From: Styela clava
Lineage: Eukaryota; Chordata; Ascidiacea; Stolidobranchia; Styelidae
NCBI RefSeq assembly: GCF_964204865.1
Contig: NC_135263.1
Coordinates: 1,552,501-1,616,500 of the forward strand
Direction of reading: 5' to 3'
Length of the DNA stretch: 64,000 nt
Of the stretch, positions 40,383 through 54,000 are shown one piece after another (position 1 is the first letter of the stretch; each line of letters begins with the position of its first letter). Position numbers and translations under genes: made by a program. The notes below the pieces were generated by a model. The model was not told the DNA's origin. It made no database searches and worked only from the letters and a program-made list of their open reading frames with translations.

Positions 40383-42284
40383 GTGACATTTAAAAAATGG
40401 TTTACTGCTTTACAGACGCAGACTATTTATTTTGCACCACTTGAGCCATATAAAGATCCTCCCCTTCTTAACCTTGAGTCCTCTCTATATTAAAATTTCT
40501 CCCTCCCTTTTGTAAGTTGAAATTGTTATGCAAGTGCACCGCTTCCAGAATCCCATTTATTTTCTCGAAATCGTGAGATTCGTGTTTTACACTAGTTCTA
40601 TTGCTTTTCAAAATCGGAAGTGTAAGAACTAAAATAGATATACTTTGTGGGAGATTGGTGCACTCCACGCGACTCCTAAAATTTGTTGCGCGGCCCCTGT
40701 ATAGACACGACCCCAGTTCGGGAAGCTCGTGTTGAATCATTTTTTTCTTGTTTTCAGGTGTCCTTGGAATCAAGGTCAAGATTATGCTCCCATGGGACCC
40801 CAACGGTAAAATCGGACCCAAGAAGCCCCTTCCCGATAACGTGAGCATTGTGGAGCCCAAAGACGAGGATGAAGTCACTGGACCCAAGTCTGAATCGAAG
40901 ACCCCCAAACCAGACCCTGTCCCGAGCCAGGTGCCCCAGGCTATGCCACCCCAAGCGATGCCCCCTCAAGCCCAGGTTCAGCAGATGGGACCCCCAATGT
41001 AATTTATCGTGATCGCTAAATAAAGGAAAAAAATTGAAATGACTTCTGTTTTATTCATGGTTCAGCATTGTAAGTGCAGCTGGGGAAGTGGAGAGTAATT
41101 TCAAAGGCATACAATACAGGGTGTCCTTACAGTCACGATTTCCATTTCGCTATGAAGTCGGTTCTCAATATATCTTAACCGTTTTCCCTCCTAGTGGTGA
41201 AATAGAGAGGACCCCCTTACCCCAGAGTCATAACGGATCCTGAAGTGCTCATTGCATGCTTCTAAATTGTTACAGGGTGTCCATAAATTCTCCAATATAT
41301 CTAAACCAGGTTTGTTGTTTTTAAATCGGTAATTGCTTAAGTATTTTCGCATCTGTAGGGCCAAAACGAAATCTATAAATTTCTTTTGCAATTTTCAGAC
41401 TTTATGGACGCCCTGTATATTTATTGCTTGCTGGGGGTTCCAAATGAGGTCAAATATGCATTGTGTTTGGTACAGTTAGACTCGCTATCTTTCTAAAGCT
41501 GTGACAAGTTAAGTCTGGTGCTGCGAGAGAAAATCTGAAGTGAGAACTGCCTATTACATGAAGTTCATAACTAAATCAGTTTGGGTCGAATAGAACAGCA
41601 GTGTTGAACATTTTTTGTAGGCGGGGCACATAACAAATTTGACAGTTAGCTGGGCCACACAAAAAAAATAAGTTTTTCGGTGTGCGTCTCGAATTGAAAG
41701 ATTATCGACAATCATAGCGGTGCGGAAAAGGAGAGAGGGCGGCTATCGTTTTACAGCAAGTAGTAATAAAGGCATCTGGCAAAACGGCGAATAATTTCAC
41801 CCAGTGACAAGAGCAAAAAAACGGTATTACCTACGTAAGTGCCTTCCTAAACATGCACTTTCGGATTAGGATATTATGCTTGATGGAGAAAAGTCTTCTT
41901 TGACAAGGGTCAAAATAAATGGCTTGGTGGGCCTGGATTGACAATTGTTGTATTCGGCATCATTAGTTCGTTCGTTGTTATGTTGTAAGAATATTTTGGC
42001 TTAAAAATCTGATTAAGTTTTTGTCATTTGAAAAATCTGTCCCAAGGTAATCAGGCCCTTGCCAGGTTTTATCGACTTTTTTAAACTCTATGGCACTGGG
42101 CTCTGATGAGTTGAGAACTAATGGACTTTGGAATTCACTACATCAGGGTGTGCTGAGCGAAGTTGTTTCTAAATCTGAACTAGGGTTTGCACAGTGCCTT
42201 GGAGTTTCTCTTCAGAGCCGGCCTGCGACGAGATTTTGACCGGTCCGCTGACTGTACATCAGTACATTATGATATTACATTATT

Positions 42285-42575
42285 ACTTATCGATTTTAGT
42301 CTATAAGTATGTTGATAGGTAATTGCCTGTCTGTTAGATGCACGCGATATCTCATGAAAGCGAGATTGAATCTGCTCCAGATTTTGAATGTGCGTTCATC
42401 ATATGTCGGACCAGAAGCCTATTGATTTTGGATGAATTATGTTGTATAATTAGCGAGTTATTATTAATTAGTAATTAGACACAAGGTGTCACTATGGAGT
42501 AAGAGCGCTGTTTTGGGGGATTCCCTAACTTTCGATCTATAAGTCTTCGTCTCTGACCGATATTCTCGTTACACT
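42285..42575. repeat. Repeat family I, longer copy at the end of unit 2
   Basis: Identical start to 38417, then CATATGTCGGACCAGAAGCC and CTCTGACCGATATTCTCG as in the copies at 16567 and 25572. Confidence 0.75.
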
Positions 42576-43041
42576 TTTAGCAGATTATGATAAATTCATT
42601 ATGTGTTTTTTGGTCTCAATTTTTTTGTAAAGTTTAAGCGATTTATAATTTTCTTTCTTGCATTAGCGAATAAATATGTGATTAAGATATTGAATACTGT
42701 TCATGTAATAATCCGGCCCACCTAGGACTTCATTTTCCCACATCTCGCCCACCGACTAGAGAAGTTTCCCACCACTGGTCTTGAATATGTTTCCATGCTT
42801 ACCGAGCTTCACTGATTGTTGAAGTCTTGAATCGCAATCTAAAATCAATCCTGTAACATGGTTGGTTATTTTACATGGTCTTGTGGTTCGCGACTTCCTC
42901 TGCCATCAAATTTGAAGCGAATAACTGGCTGAGTAATCCAATACCCGACATGGACCAAATTCAAACAATCTTATTTTAGAATTTATTCCAAATTGTTGAG
43001 TTATTCTATTTTGGCTATCCCTGCTACCTAGCGTTCTATTA

Positions 43042-43687
43042 CAGTGATTCACCTTGGTATTCGAACGATCGATACTCGAACAATTCGGTAGTCGACCAGA
43101 AATTTCTTGCCAAAAATGCTGCGCTATTCAAACAGAAATTACGCGCTCGAACACCCAAGCGAATTAAAATAATTACCATTGTTTCTTAGGTAATCCCGTA
43201 GCATCATATATTTTGTTGAATCACAAGATTAGTTTATGTCAAGAGTGAGGTTTAGTCCATGATTCGTAAGTATTAGCAAGCTGTTATTACCCTTTTCTAA
43301 CATTCCCCTTTCCTTAGTTTGGTAATTTCACCATTTCAAGAGTATGGTTTTTTACATAATATAACATTGGTACATGCACTTCTGGAGCGCCGTTCCTTAT
43401 GCCAAAAAGTTGGCGCTCCAGAAGTATGTGTACCAATATGGAGGTAACTAATTTTTTCGCTTGTTTTACATAAAGTTGTGTAAAGGGACTGAAACATATG
43501 GGCAGGGGTATATTCACTTGGCTAATGCAGAAAGTCCCCCAACTCGTAATAGTACTAAAAAACGGAAAATGGAACAAAATTATGGTCTAACCTGGGACAC
43601 ATACTACGAGAGTACGTAAGGTTTGGTACTTAATCAAATTGGTAGTCGAACACCAAAACGAATTGTTCGACTACCTAGGTATCACTG
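43042..43687. mobile_element. TA-flanked MITE (CAGTGATTCACC), with a nested foldback element
   Basis: CAGTGATTCACCTTGGTATT ... CTACCTAGGTATCACTG between TA dinucleotides, mariner/Tigger style. A foldback element (about 43373-43616) containing GGCGCTCCAGAAGTATGTGT is inserted in it. Confidence 0.75.
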
Positions 43688-44582
43688 TAGCTATATTCCA
43701 CAACGAATATCTCCATTAGAAAGCACAAGCACTAAAGCTCATTTTATTGAACAAAAAGAAAATTAATAACACTGGCCATTTGAAACACGATGAAAACAAA
43801 GGACTGAAAATGTATATTTATAAATAATTTATTTACTTCCCATTCGTCAAAAAGCCCTCCTCGTGAAACAAAACTTGACGAAAACCGTGCATCAGAAAGA
43901 ATGTAAACTAATTAAGAATGAGAAACAGACATTTTAGTTGGTCAAAGACTCTAAGAAACGCCCTTTTTAATCCAACAGAAAAGCTCCCCCCCTCATCTAG
44001 AAGTTGAAATTGGTGTAAAAAGCAGTATATCAAAGCAGTACAGTATATCAAAAAAAATAATACTTAGCAATTTAGTTTTCACAAACAACATTAAACATGA
44101 ATTGAAAACAAATACAACATGATGAATGCTGTTAGTTGCATCGACTGCTATCGACAGATTTAGATATTTATTTTCATCGTGCAAGAATCAATGCAAAACA
44201 AACACAAATAAATATAACAAAAATCGGAAAACATTGAATGTAGCGATTTACGAAGGGTCACGAAAGACTCAGTGAGTCATCCAGTCAGAGACACCTTGTT
44301 GCTAAGTTTAAAAAGCAAATATTGCAAAGGAACAATTTTTTAAAGAGATCGACTTAAACTACACAATCATGAAAAATTATTGAAAAAAACAATTAGGATT
44401 CATTTTATATAGATGGCTTGGTCATTTAGCTTCTACAGCACGAGTCGGCAACTTTTTGTCGCTCGCAGGCCAAAATAATGGTTGCAAGTCATTGGCGGGC
44501 CGCACATATTTTTAGAAAGTTGAAAACCGAACAGATGATAGTTTTTATAATAAAAATGAAGCAGTGATACATTTCTCGACTA

Positions 44583-44790
44583 GGATGTAGATGACGGGCA
44601 CCGGATTGTAGTATGTGTACCAGGTTAGAGTTAGAGGCCATAATTTCAGGTACAAATACTACAGTAGTCACTTGGCTAGTCTCCGAAATCGTAATAGAAC
44701 TAAAATAAGGAAAATTGGAATAAAATTATGGCCTAACCCTAACCTGGTACACATACTACGTTTCGGTGTCCGCCATCTTGGTTCACATAT
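44583..44790. repeat. Foldback family (AAGATGGCGGACA), left end degraded
   Basis: GTAGTATGTGTACCAGGTTA at the left, AACCCTAACCTGGTACACAT and GTGTCCGCCATCTTGGTTCA at the right; located in the 3' flank of PCYOX1. Confidence 0.7.
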
Positions 44791-45035
44791 TTATATATAA
44801 CAAGCACACACGCAGGTCCCAACTCCCATGGGGGATAATTAAGTGCAAGAGCTTTATGGCAGCATTTTTGAAGTCTATTGCAAAAAAGGTGAACGGAAAA
44901 GCAACATTTTATAAAGTTGCGACAAAAAACTAATTAACCTCATTAAAAAATATTATTTTGAAATATATTCGGAATAGTAAATTATTATGTTATTATAATC
45001 CCACTATTAACTTATTATAGTTACGAACAGTGATG

Positions 45036-48000
45036 TCATAATTCTCCTTTCATTGCTGTTGTGTTGTCACTACCCTTCCCAAACCAGTTGTTGTACGCCA
45101 GTAAAGCAGCGTTTTTCGCTGAAATCACAGACATTTCCATGGCACTGGCAACCCACTCCATAGGGCTAGTATAATACAATCCAGCAGAGTTTAGAACAAA
45201 TGATGTGAGCTCCTCTGGTGGCCTATAACAACAAAAAGATTTAGAAATGGATTTTGCATATAGGAGTGAGCTTTTCAGGATAATTTACTATTGTAGAAGA
45301 CTTGAATACTGGCTTGGCGGTGTGGCGCATCGTGCTAAGCGTTAGGAATACGCTTGCCACCGCATCTCTCTCAGCGGTGTGGCGCGTCGTGCTAAGCATT
45401 AGGAATATGCTTGCCACCGCACCTCTAATTACCCTTCGTGGGTTCGCAGGTTCGAATCCCATACGGGGATGATTATGTGCGAGAGGATTGCTGGACTCCT
45501 CGCCACCGTACGGTGGTTCACGTAATCGCTGGTCGGTTACGGCTTCCTCCACCATCAAGTCCATGCTTCTGAAAACAAATAACTAACTAATCCCATACCC
45601 AACATGGAATGGTAACCGGACGAGAGGCCGTGGTTTGCCATATGGTTAAGCCGTCTTATCGGCTTTCCGCTCCCCCTGGATAAATATGTAAACCCTATCC
45701 TATACAGAAGGTGACTTCTAAATCCATATAAGTCAGTGGTTCCCAAAGTTGATTAATCGGGGCCAAAATTAGAAGCAGAAAGATACTCGCGGGCCGGGAG
45801 AGTGAAGCGCCCGCACCGGATCGATACAGGTACTATACGTGTAACTTATTGTGATGTAACAATTTGGTGGAATCTGTAAAAGAGAAAGGTGTTAAACTAT
45901 TTCCAACCAGGTATGGCGGGCCATATTAAATCAATACACTGGCCGCGGTTTGGAAACCACTGATGTAAGAGATCTCTCTGGTGATTGACCCGAAATCTCA
46001 CCCTTAGATGCCAAATAGAGATATCAGCAGTCACATGTAATTTGTCAGAGTCACTTGTCACTTCGAATAAAGAAAACATTCAACAATAAAGTGTATGTAA
46101 TAAATACAGTATCAAAATGACAGGTGATGTGAGGGACGGATTGTTCCGTCATCTAGTCTACAGCACCTTTTTAAAAATAAGAAAAATAAACAAATAAAAA
46201 GAGAAGTAACAGTATATCACAATAGAATTGAATAGATTTCCGGTTGCTCATTGGCGTACACTAGTGGTGACAGTATCAAACCTTTAATATAGCATTATGG
46301 GAAATCGACAAATTCAAACCACTTGATTGACGGGGGAAAACCCGAGTCTTGTTAACAAAACAAACATCCTCCGAAGCAAATGACAATTGAAAAGGCAGGG
46401 TAAGTTTTAATACCACGATCAAAATATTTAAAGTTTGTGATAGTAGTGTTCTGTATAACAATTGTTCTATCAGAACTCTTTCCACTTTTGAGTTAAAAGG
46501 GCTTGTAACCGGCCGAGAGGCCGTGGTTCGCCATAAAATTAAGCCGTCTGAACGACCTTTCTCTCCCCCAGGATGAATATTACGACGGTCGCGACTTACG
46601 CTGTTTCGAGGTTACGAACGCACTTCCAATAAAATATAATTCTGTACAGGAAGTCCTCGGGTTACGACGGTCGCGACTTACGCTGTTTCGAGGTTACGAA
46701 CGCACTCCCAATAAAATATAATTCTGTCCAGGGAGTCCTCGGGTTACATCGGTCGCGACTTACGCTGTTTCGAGGTTACGAACACGCACTCCATAAGGCT
46801 GTTTCGACGTTACGAACGCACTCCATAAAGAATATAAAAGATAATACTGTACTGTACAGTATTTGCTTCTATTCATGTGATATGGAATTGTTTTCTGTTT
46901 TTTTAATAAAGTACTTTTTTGCATTATTTGTACATTTTATTACAGTACCATACTTTACAATACAGTACGATATGTATAGAGTAATTTATGTACTGTACAG
47001 TATAATGTTCCGACTTACACTGAAATTCGAACGAAACAACGTCGTAGGTCGAGGACTCCCTGTATATATAAAATCCAAATTTTTATTATTTCACTTACTC
47101 ATAGACAGGGTATGCCTTCCATACAACAGTTGCTTTCGTAGTGTACGATTCAAATAGGTAATCTCTCTGTTCATCAGTCATTGGATCAGTGGTGAAGACT
47201 TTGTACACGGGATCAACCTCGTCTGATGTTGGATCGTAGTCTACGGGAATATGAAGACCAATGCTCCTGTATTAAAAATCAGGGATTATATGTAGAATTA
47301 TTGGCGCTCCAGAAGTGTGTGTACCAACATGGAGGTAGCTAATTTTGTTCGCCTACTTTACATCAAGTTGTATAAAGGGACTGAAACCTATGGGCAGGGG
47401 GTTATATTCACTCAGCTAGCACAGTCAGTCCCCGAACTCGTAATAGAACTAAAATAAGGAAAATCAAAATAAAATTATGGTCTAACCCTAACCTGGTACA
47501 CATACTTTGGGAATACTGACTGAGACGCGATGTGCAATTTATATCGGAGTCCAAACCTGAGGCGAAGATAGGAATTTTCAGAGGGAAGTTCTAAAATTTC
47601 TAATATTGCCAAGTTGGAGTCTTAAGGGCCCAAAAAGCGTTTCTAGCTATGAAAACTTGCTATGTATGATAAAGAAAATTTTTTTACAATGCGACCCTCA
47701 AAATCCCTCCGCTGGCTATGCTCCTGGTCCTAACATATATAAACTGATATACCAGTACTAATATATTAAAATAAATCCGAATCGAAGAAGGGATATATAC
47801 TTCGACTTCCAAGCAAACCAAATGTTCAATCACAAAAGCGACTCTCCAGCCCAGAAAATTCATAATAATTAGGGCTGGAAATGGTTAACCGATTTTAGAT
47901 GGTTAACGGTTTCGATTTATTTTAACTGTTAATTGATATCTAAGGTACAAAACATCTTTGTAGTGTATAATTTTTTTTTCAAAAATGATTACGTCATCGC

Positions 48001-51000
48001 AATTTCATCTCATGTGGCGTTTAATTCAAACGACACACTGCGGTTAACCGGTTAATTTTATTCGGTTAACGGTTGAAGTGTTTTTCTGAGACTCCCAACC
48101 CAGAAAATCCATATTATTGCATAAAATGTCTGTCTGAAACTTGACTCCAATCACAATTGAAGTCCCACACAATAAACAAGTTTTTGATGCCTTTAATTGA
48201 GAAACGGTTAAACAAACATCGCTTTACCTGTAGAATGTGTCCTGGTTTGAAACAAGAATTGATCCTGGACAGACTTTCCATGAGTTGCATTTGAATAAAC
48301 TTGAATTCAATTTGCCTTTCACAAAATTTGCAGTGGTTTTCCTGAAAATAAGGTAGTGTGTTGATCGTGATTCCGAACGGTACGTGAAAATATGTTCATA
48401 GATTCTTCACCAGTGGTTCCCAAACTGGGGGTGATTATCCATAAAGAGGTAATTTGGCAATTTTAGGGAGTTACCCAGACGTTCACTGTTTTAACAATTT
48501 CTCCGGTACTTTTGACTAGTCTGTGGAAAAGTTGGACTAGTGAGAAGATACCATTATGACTGAGCGCTCCTGAAGACAAGAACCCACCTAAGTAGAACAA
48601 TAATCTGGTGCTTTGCCGCCGACGAGGCGAAGTTAAGCGGCAATGTAATCCTAGCATCTAATCAATGAGCCTAGTCGTTTAGTCACTCACTCTGTAGGAA
48701 CATGATAACAGATTGTGGGCTAAAATGCTGCTCTAGCACAAGTTTAGCTTTTTAGAGGTCGGATTAGAAGATACAATAGGTGTTTGTATCATCGCCATTT
48801 TTGGTCAAAGAAAAAATGATGATGATATGACTACTTTAATTGGGGCTCCCGAAGTATGCGAACCAAGATGGCGGACATTGGAATGTAATATGTGTACTAG
48901 GGAGCACCCTTTAATTTTATGAGGGGTAATTGAGCTTGTGGTAATTGCCGAAAGTACGCATTGTACATACAGAATTATGAAAGATAAAAAATTGCATTTC
49001 AGAGTGGAAGGGGAAGCAATAAACCAGTAATGGTGATGGAGCAACATTACCTATGATGAAGTCTAACATTAAATCATACTGAGGAAAATATTTCAAACAT
49101 TGTTCGAATATCGTTTCAGTGGAAGAAATCGACTTAACCATGGTAACCACATTTCATTGAATGACAAATAGAAGAGTAGTTATTTTATAGCTAGCATTAG
49201 TTGGTGTATGGGGTAGAAAACAGAGAGAGTACAAGAACCCAGGTTATAAGGAAAAGATTCTAGATTATTGAAACTTTTCATACAATACAGAAGTTCATGT
49301 GTAAACAATGTTTTTCTTAATTTCATAGAAAGTTATGACTTCTGTTTTTTCGTCTCCCTGTAGAGTAGTTTACTTCACGCCACTCCAGACCAGTGCTACT
49401 CAACCAACCGGTTGTCCGAATCCGGCCCTTTCGAGTATTTGATTCGGACCGCACCTAATTCTTTATTTTAGATTATTACCTCACTCATAAAGTTTCCTTT
49501 TATAAAACGACTTCTATAGTTTTGAATATGCATGAAAAGAACTATAACACCATAATGAACAATCTTGATTAGCTAATAATAATTAGTCGGTCGAGAAAGT
49601 GAGTAGCCCTGGTCTAGACAACCAACTCGAAATACAACTCCATACCTGTATCGTTTTCCATTGACCTTTGAACTTGGACAGTTTTCTTCATTAGAACAAG
49701 CTGATGACAAGTCAATGTGGTACATGTCACTTTGTATTGGTGCCGCGATTATAACTATATCATAGGTCTTTGCTTGAGATGGACTGAACAGAAAAATAAT
49801 GAAAAGCTGTAATAGGAAGCAGTAGAAGAGGATTTCAATAGCCTGGCCTATGTCGTCTGATCTGGGAATCGGACGACCTGGACCCGTTTCTCGAACAAAG
49901 GGCGGTACGGCGACCGCTTCAACTTGGGTGTAGCGATTATAACTATATCATAGGTCTTTGGTTGAGATGGACTGAACAGAAAAATAATGAATAGTAGTAG
50001 AATAGGTTTTCATATTTTGCGGGGAGAGCAAAGCCTCAGTCTCGGCATATGTAGTCTGATCTTGGATCCGAACCAACCGATCTAGACCCGTCCTTCAAAC
50101 TAAGGGCTGGCAGTACGAGACACGCAGCCGTGTTGAGAAAGCTCGGCGACCGCTTCAACTTAGTGTGACACCCGGTAGTCTACTACAAATATTGACAAGT
50201 ATTCAAATCACTGTATTATATAACTCCAATACATAGCCCTCAGTAAATACACTTAGAGTCTTAGACCAGTGGTCGGCAACCACCGGGCCGCGGCCCATCG
50301 CCGGTCCGTGGAAAGGTTACTACCGGTCCGCAGAAACGTGGCACAAAAAACGGACAATGTCCTAATAACATGTTTAGTTGATTAACAACTCGAACAATAA
50401 TTAGTTGAAAAGAGTCTTTGCGATTTATTGGGTACTTCGGCAGTCTTTTGGGCAATACTACTTACTGAATACCCCGGCATTGCAAAGAAAGCTTCACAGG
50501 AATTTTTACATCTATGTGAAGTCGGGTTTTTGAAATTGACAACTACAAAATCGCAGTAGGCTGAACGTAAGAAACACATTACTTGAATAACATCACCTTT
50601 ATTCTCTGAATTTAATATCAACCTATTTATCCTTTCACATATAATTTATTTCATCAGCTTATTACGTCTGTACAAGGTGGTCCGCCAAAATTCTGGTCAG
50701 GCTCTACCGGTCCGTCACCGAAAAAAGGTTGCCGACCACTGTCTTAGACCATTGGTTCTCAAAGTGGGGTCTGCGGTCGCTTAGGGGTTCGCGAAGCAAT
50801 TTTGGCGGGACCCCGAAGCAACTTGTCACCGACACAGAAGCACTGCTGTGATGGTTTTCATAAGGGACAGTGATGAAAAGATTTTAGTATTTATTTGTGA
50901 AAATACACGTTTTTCTGCAAGAAGTAAAACATGAATTACACAAAAAAATTGGGCGTAGCAAATTTTTGACTAAAAGACTAAAAAAGTCGTTATTATTACC

Positions 51001-54000
51001 ATGTGCGATTGCATTTTAGGATGTAACGCCTTTATGTTTGTATTTATAACACGTTTTTCTGCAAGAAGTAAAACATGAATTACACAAAAAAATCCTCAGA
51101 TGCTTGTTTTCTGGCGCGCCCATCTCTGACATGATAACATGTTTTCATTCTAAATTTTTTCTGAACCAAAAAAATTGCAGGGGGATTTTATATAAAGTTT
51201 AAAAAAGTTTGAGAACAACCGAATTAGTTGATAGGTTGAGACTTTGCTTTGAGCAAATTTACATGAAATTTGCTTTGTAACGCCATATAAGGATAGCAAC
51301 TGTTTCTACGAAATAGCAGGTATATTGGTAAGCTTGCGTTAAATTATAGTTTAATTGAAGGACCTGCAGTTTCGTGCGCAATACATTAGAATCCTCCTCA
51401 AAGGCAAATAGTTAAGATAAACATTAATTTTCTATCTTTACAATTTTTTTAAAAATTCATTACACCGGAGAATATTCAAAAAAATAAAATTAACATACCT
51501 TTGTTTTGTGAAAACACTAAATTTTTCTGTTTTAGACGCAGCATTATACACTACTTTCGATACTTGTTCGTTTATAATATTCGCTGATGAATTCTTGACG
51601 AGTTCTCCGCAGACTAACTTGTTGCCTCCTTTTACAGACCATAGACCAGGTTGTATGCCAGCCATTGATACTGCGGCTGAAATTGTAACAGAGAAATAGA
51701 AAAATTGTAATCCTCAACAGAGTCAACATCACAAGCTTTCAGCTTCTTCCACCGCCCAAGTTATGGCATAGCCAGGGGGGTTTGAGCGTCGAAACCCCCC
51801 TCCTTTTGAAAATTTTGGAAGACAAAGTAGGGTCTGCGGTCGCTTAGGGGTTCGCGAAGCGATTTTGGCGGGACCCCGAAGCAACTTGTTACCGACACAG
51901 AAGCACTGCTATGATGGTTTTCATAAGGGACGGTGATGAAAAGGTTTTAGTATTTATTTGTGAAAATACACGTTTTTCTGCAAGAAGTAAAACATGAATT
52001 ACACAAAAAAATCGGGCGTAGCAAATTTTTGACTAAAAGACTAAAAAAGTCGCTTATAACATGTGCGATTGCAGTTAAAATCGCAGATTGTTTTCGTCAG
52101 CACAACGTGCCATACAGACTATAAACAAACTTTACATCTGTATTTAATTCTCTTGAAATCACGAATTTCCATCAACATACGCATGTCTTAATCCAGGAGA
52201 ATGATGGTAATTACTTCTTGGTTCTCACACGAAATTATGAGTTTTTTATGAAAAGCGAGTTACTATATAGTATTCAGTGGTGAGGAGATGCTAAAGATAA
52301 TAAAGGAGTGAACACAAATTTTTTGATTAAAAAGCAGCATTGTAAAATACTAAAAATGAAGGAAAACACCGTAAGTTTTGTTTTCGGAGGCCCGAGACAG
52401 ATAAAAAATGCTTTTTTAGACATTGCGTGTCACAAAAAAATTATTAGTAGGGAAGTAAATTCCAGAGAAAACACTGGAAAACACAACCATTAACGGCAAA
52501 CTCTCTCGCAATAAAATCGGTATCATATATTTAGAGGAGAAATTTATAATTGTAAAATTTTCATAATTAGTAAGAGTACTTTGAATCAAACACCACAGGA
52601 GATAATATTGCGATGAACTAATTATTTTTCAAGAAATTGTATAGTAGAAAGTTAATTTATACCTGAAGTGTTAGTTAATGGTCAAAATAAATTGAAACCG
52701 TTAACCATCTAAAATCGGTTAACCGATTAACTAATCCCAGCCCTAGTTATTTGTAATACCCAAGATCAGTAATAAACACTGATCAAGCAGAATGACAGAA
52801 CAGACATACATTTTATTGCCTATGGAGAATAATAATAATTCGACTTACTAACGAATCCATTAACGCTGGCATTCTGGCCGTAGTTTGTTCTCAAACCTGG
52901 CGACACCAAATTGTCAATCATGAATTCGCCAATCCCATCAGAAGAAAACTCAGCAACTCCAGTGATCTGGATTAAACAAGGCTGGTTGTGAGATGTCCAC
53001 TCTCCTATGTTATGTAGCATATAAAAGGACCTTCAAAATAAGACCTTATCATACTAGCTTTTGTTATTGGTTAGCGCGCAACGCCAAGGTTTATTGAATT
53101 ATTTTCTTGTTGTGCGACGTTTTTCCATCGCAGCGGGAAGTACACTCGTGAAATGTAAGCGATATTTTATTACTTCCAAATGTCATATAACGTTCATTCT
53201 TATATTGCTGGGTAGGAAATGAGCTATTCTTCCAAACAAGACCATAACAAACATTCCAGACCTCATGGTTTACATACAGCGTCTGAAATTGCGCTAATGC
53301 ACCGATTCGCATAGAACAGGTTAACGGTAGAACGGTAGCTCCCTAATTACATCAATGAATGTTACATATGCAATAATATGCTTATGAAGCGCCATATCAT
53401 TACGACTCGGACATGACATATATGTGGTACTGATCCGATATAGAAATGTTCTCTGCTCCGTTAGAAAAAAATGAAAACAGTGGATAAAAAAACATTAAAA
53501 GGGGGCTGACAAGACTGTGACGTCAGCAACCCCTAATAAGCTGTTTATCTTGTACAGTGAAACTTAGATGAACTAAAATAGTTTACCTGAGTGGCATGCA
53601 CAAAATCGTTCCCTCCTATCGCATGCAAAAAGCCTTGAACAGTGTCGTAACTATGACCTTGTTTTTGAAGGTCGTATATTCTAAATAAAAGTGTGCGCGT
53701 GAGTAGTGGAAGCATGCAGTGAAAATTGCAATTGTTTTGGGGGATGAAATAATTTTAATTCATTTATTTGAAAATGGGTGATTCTGTATTTTACTTGTCA
53801 TTTATTCCACTCATTCTGTACAGTTTTATGGAGTGCAAATACAATCAGTGTCGAATTTTCTTAGTGGAATGACATACTATATTTCACTTCCATTAATTAA
53901 AGCATCTTCATCATAAAACAGTATTCTTAATTACCCCAAGTTAAAAAAGGAGATACCAGGAAAGACTTATACATAAAAGGTCTTATTCTTGCCACCCAGT

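Noticed and set aside
45449-45459. Possible tRNA gene (B box GGTTCGAATCC)
   Set aside because: Part of the repeated SINE head; no acceptor stem or anticodon arm fold, and several copies have the same body and tail.
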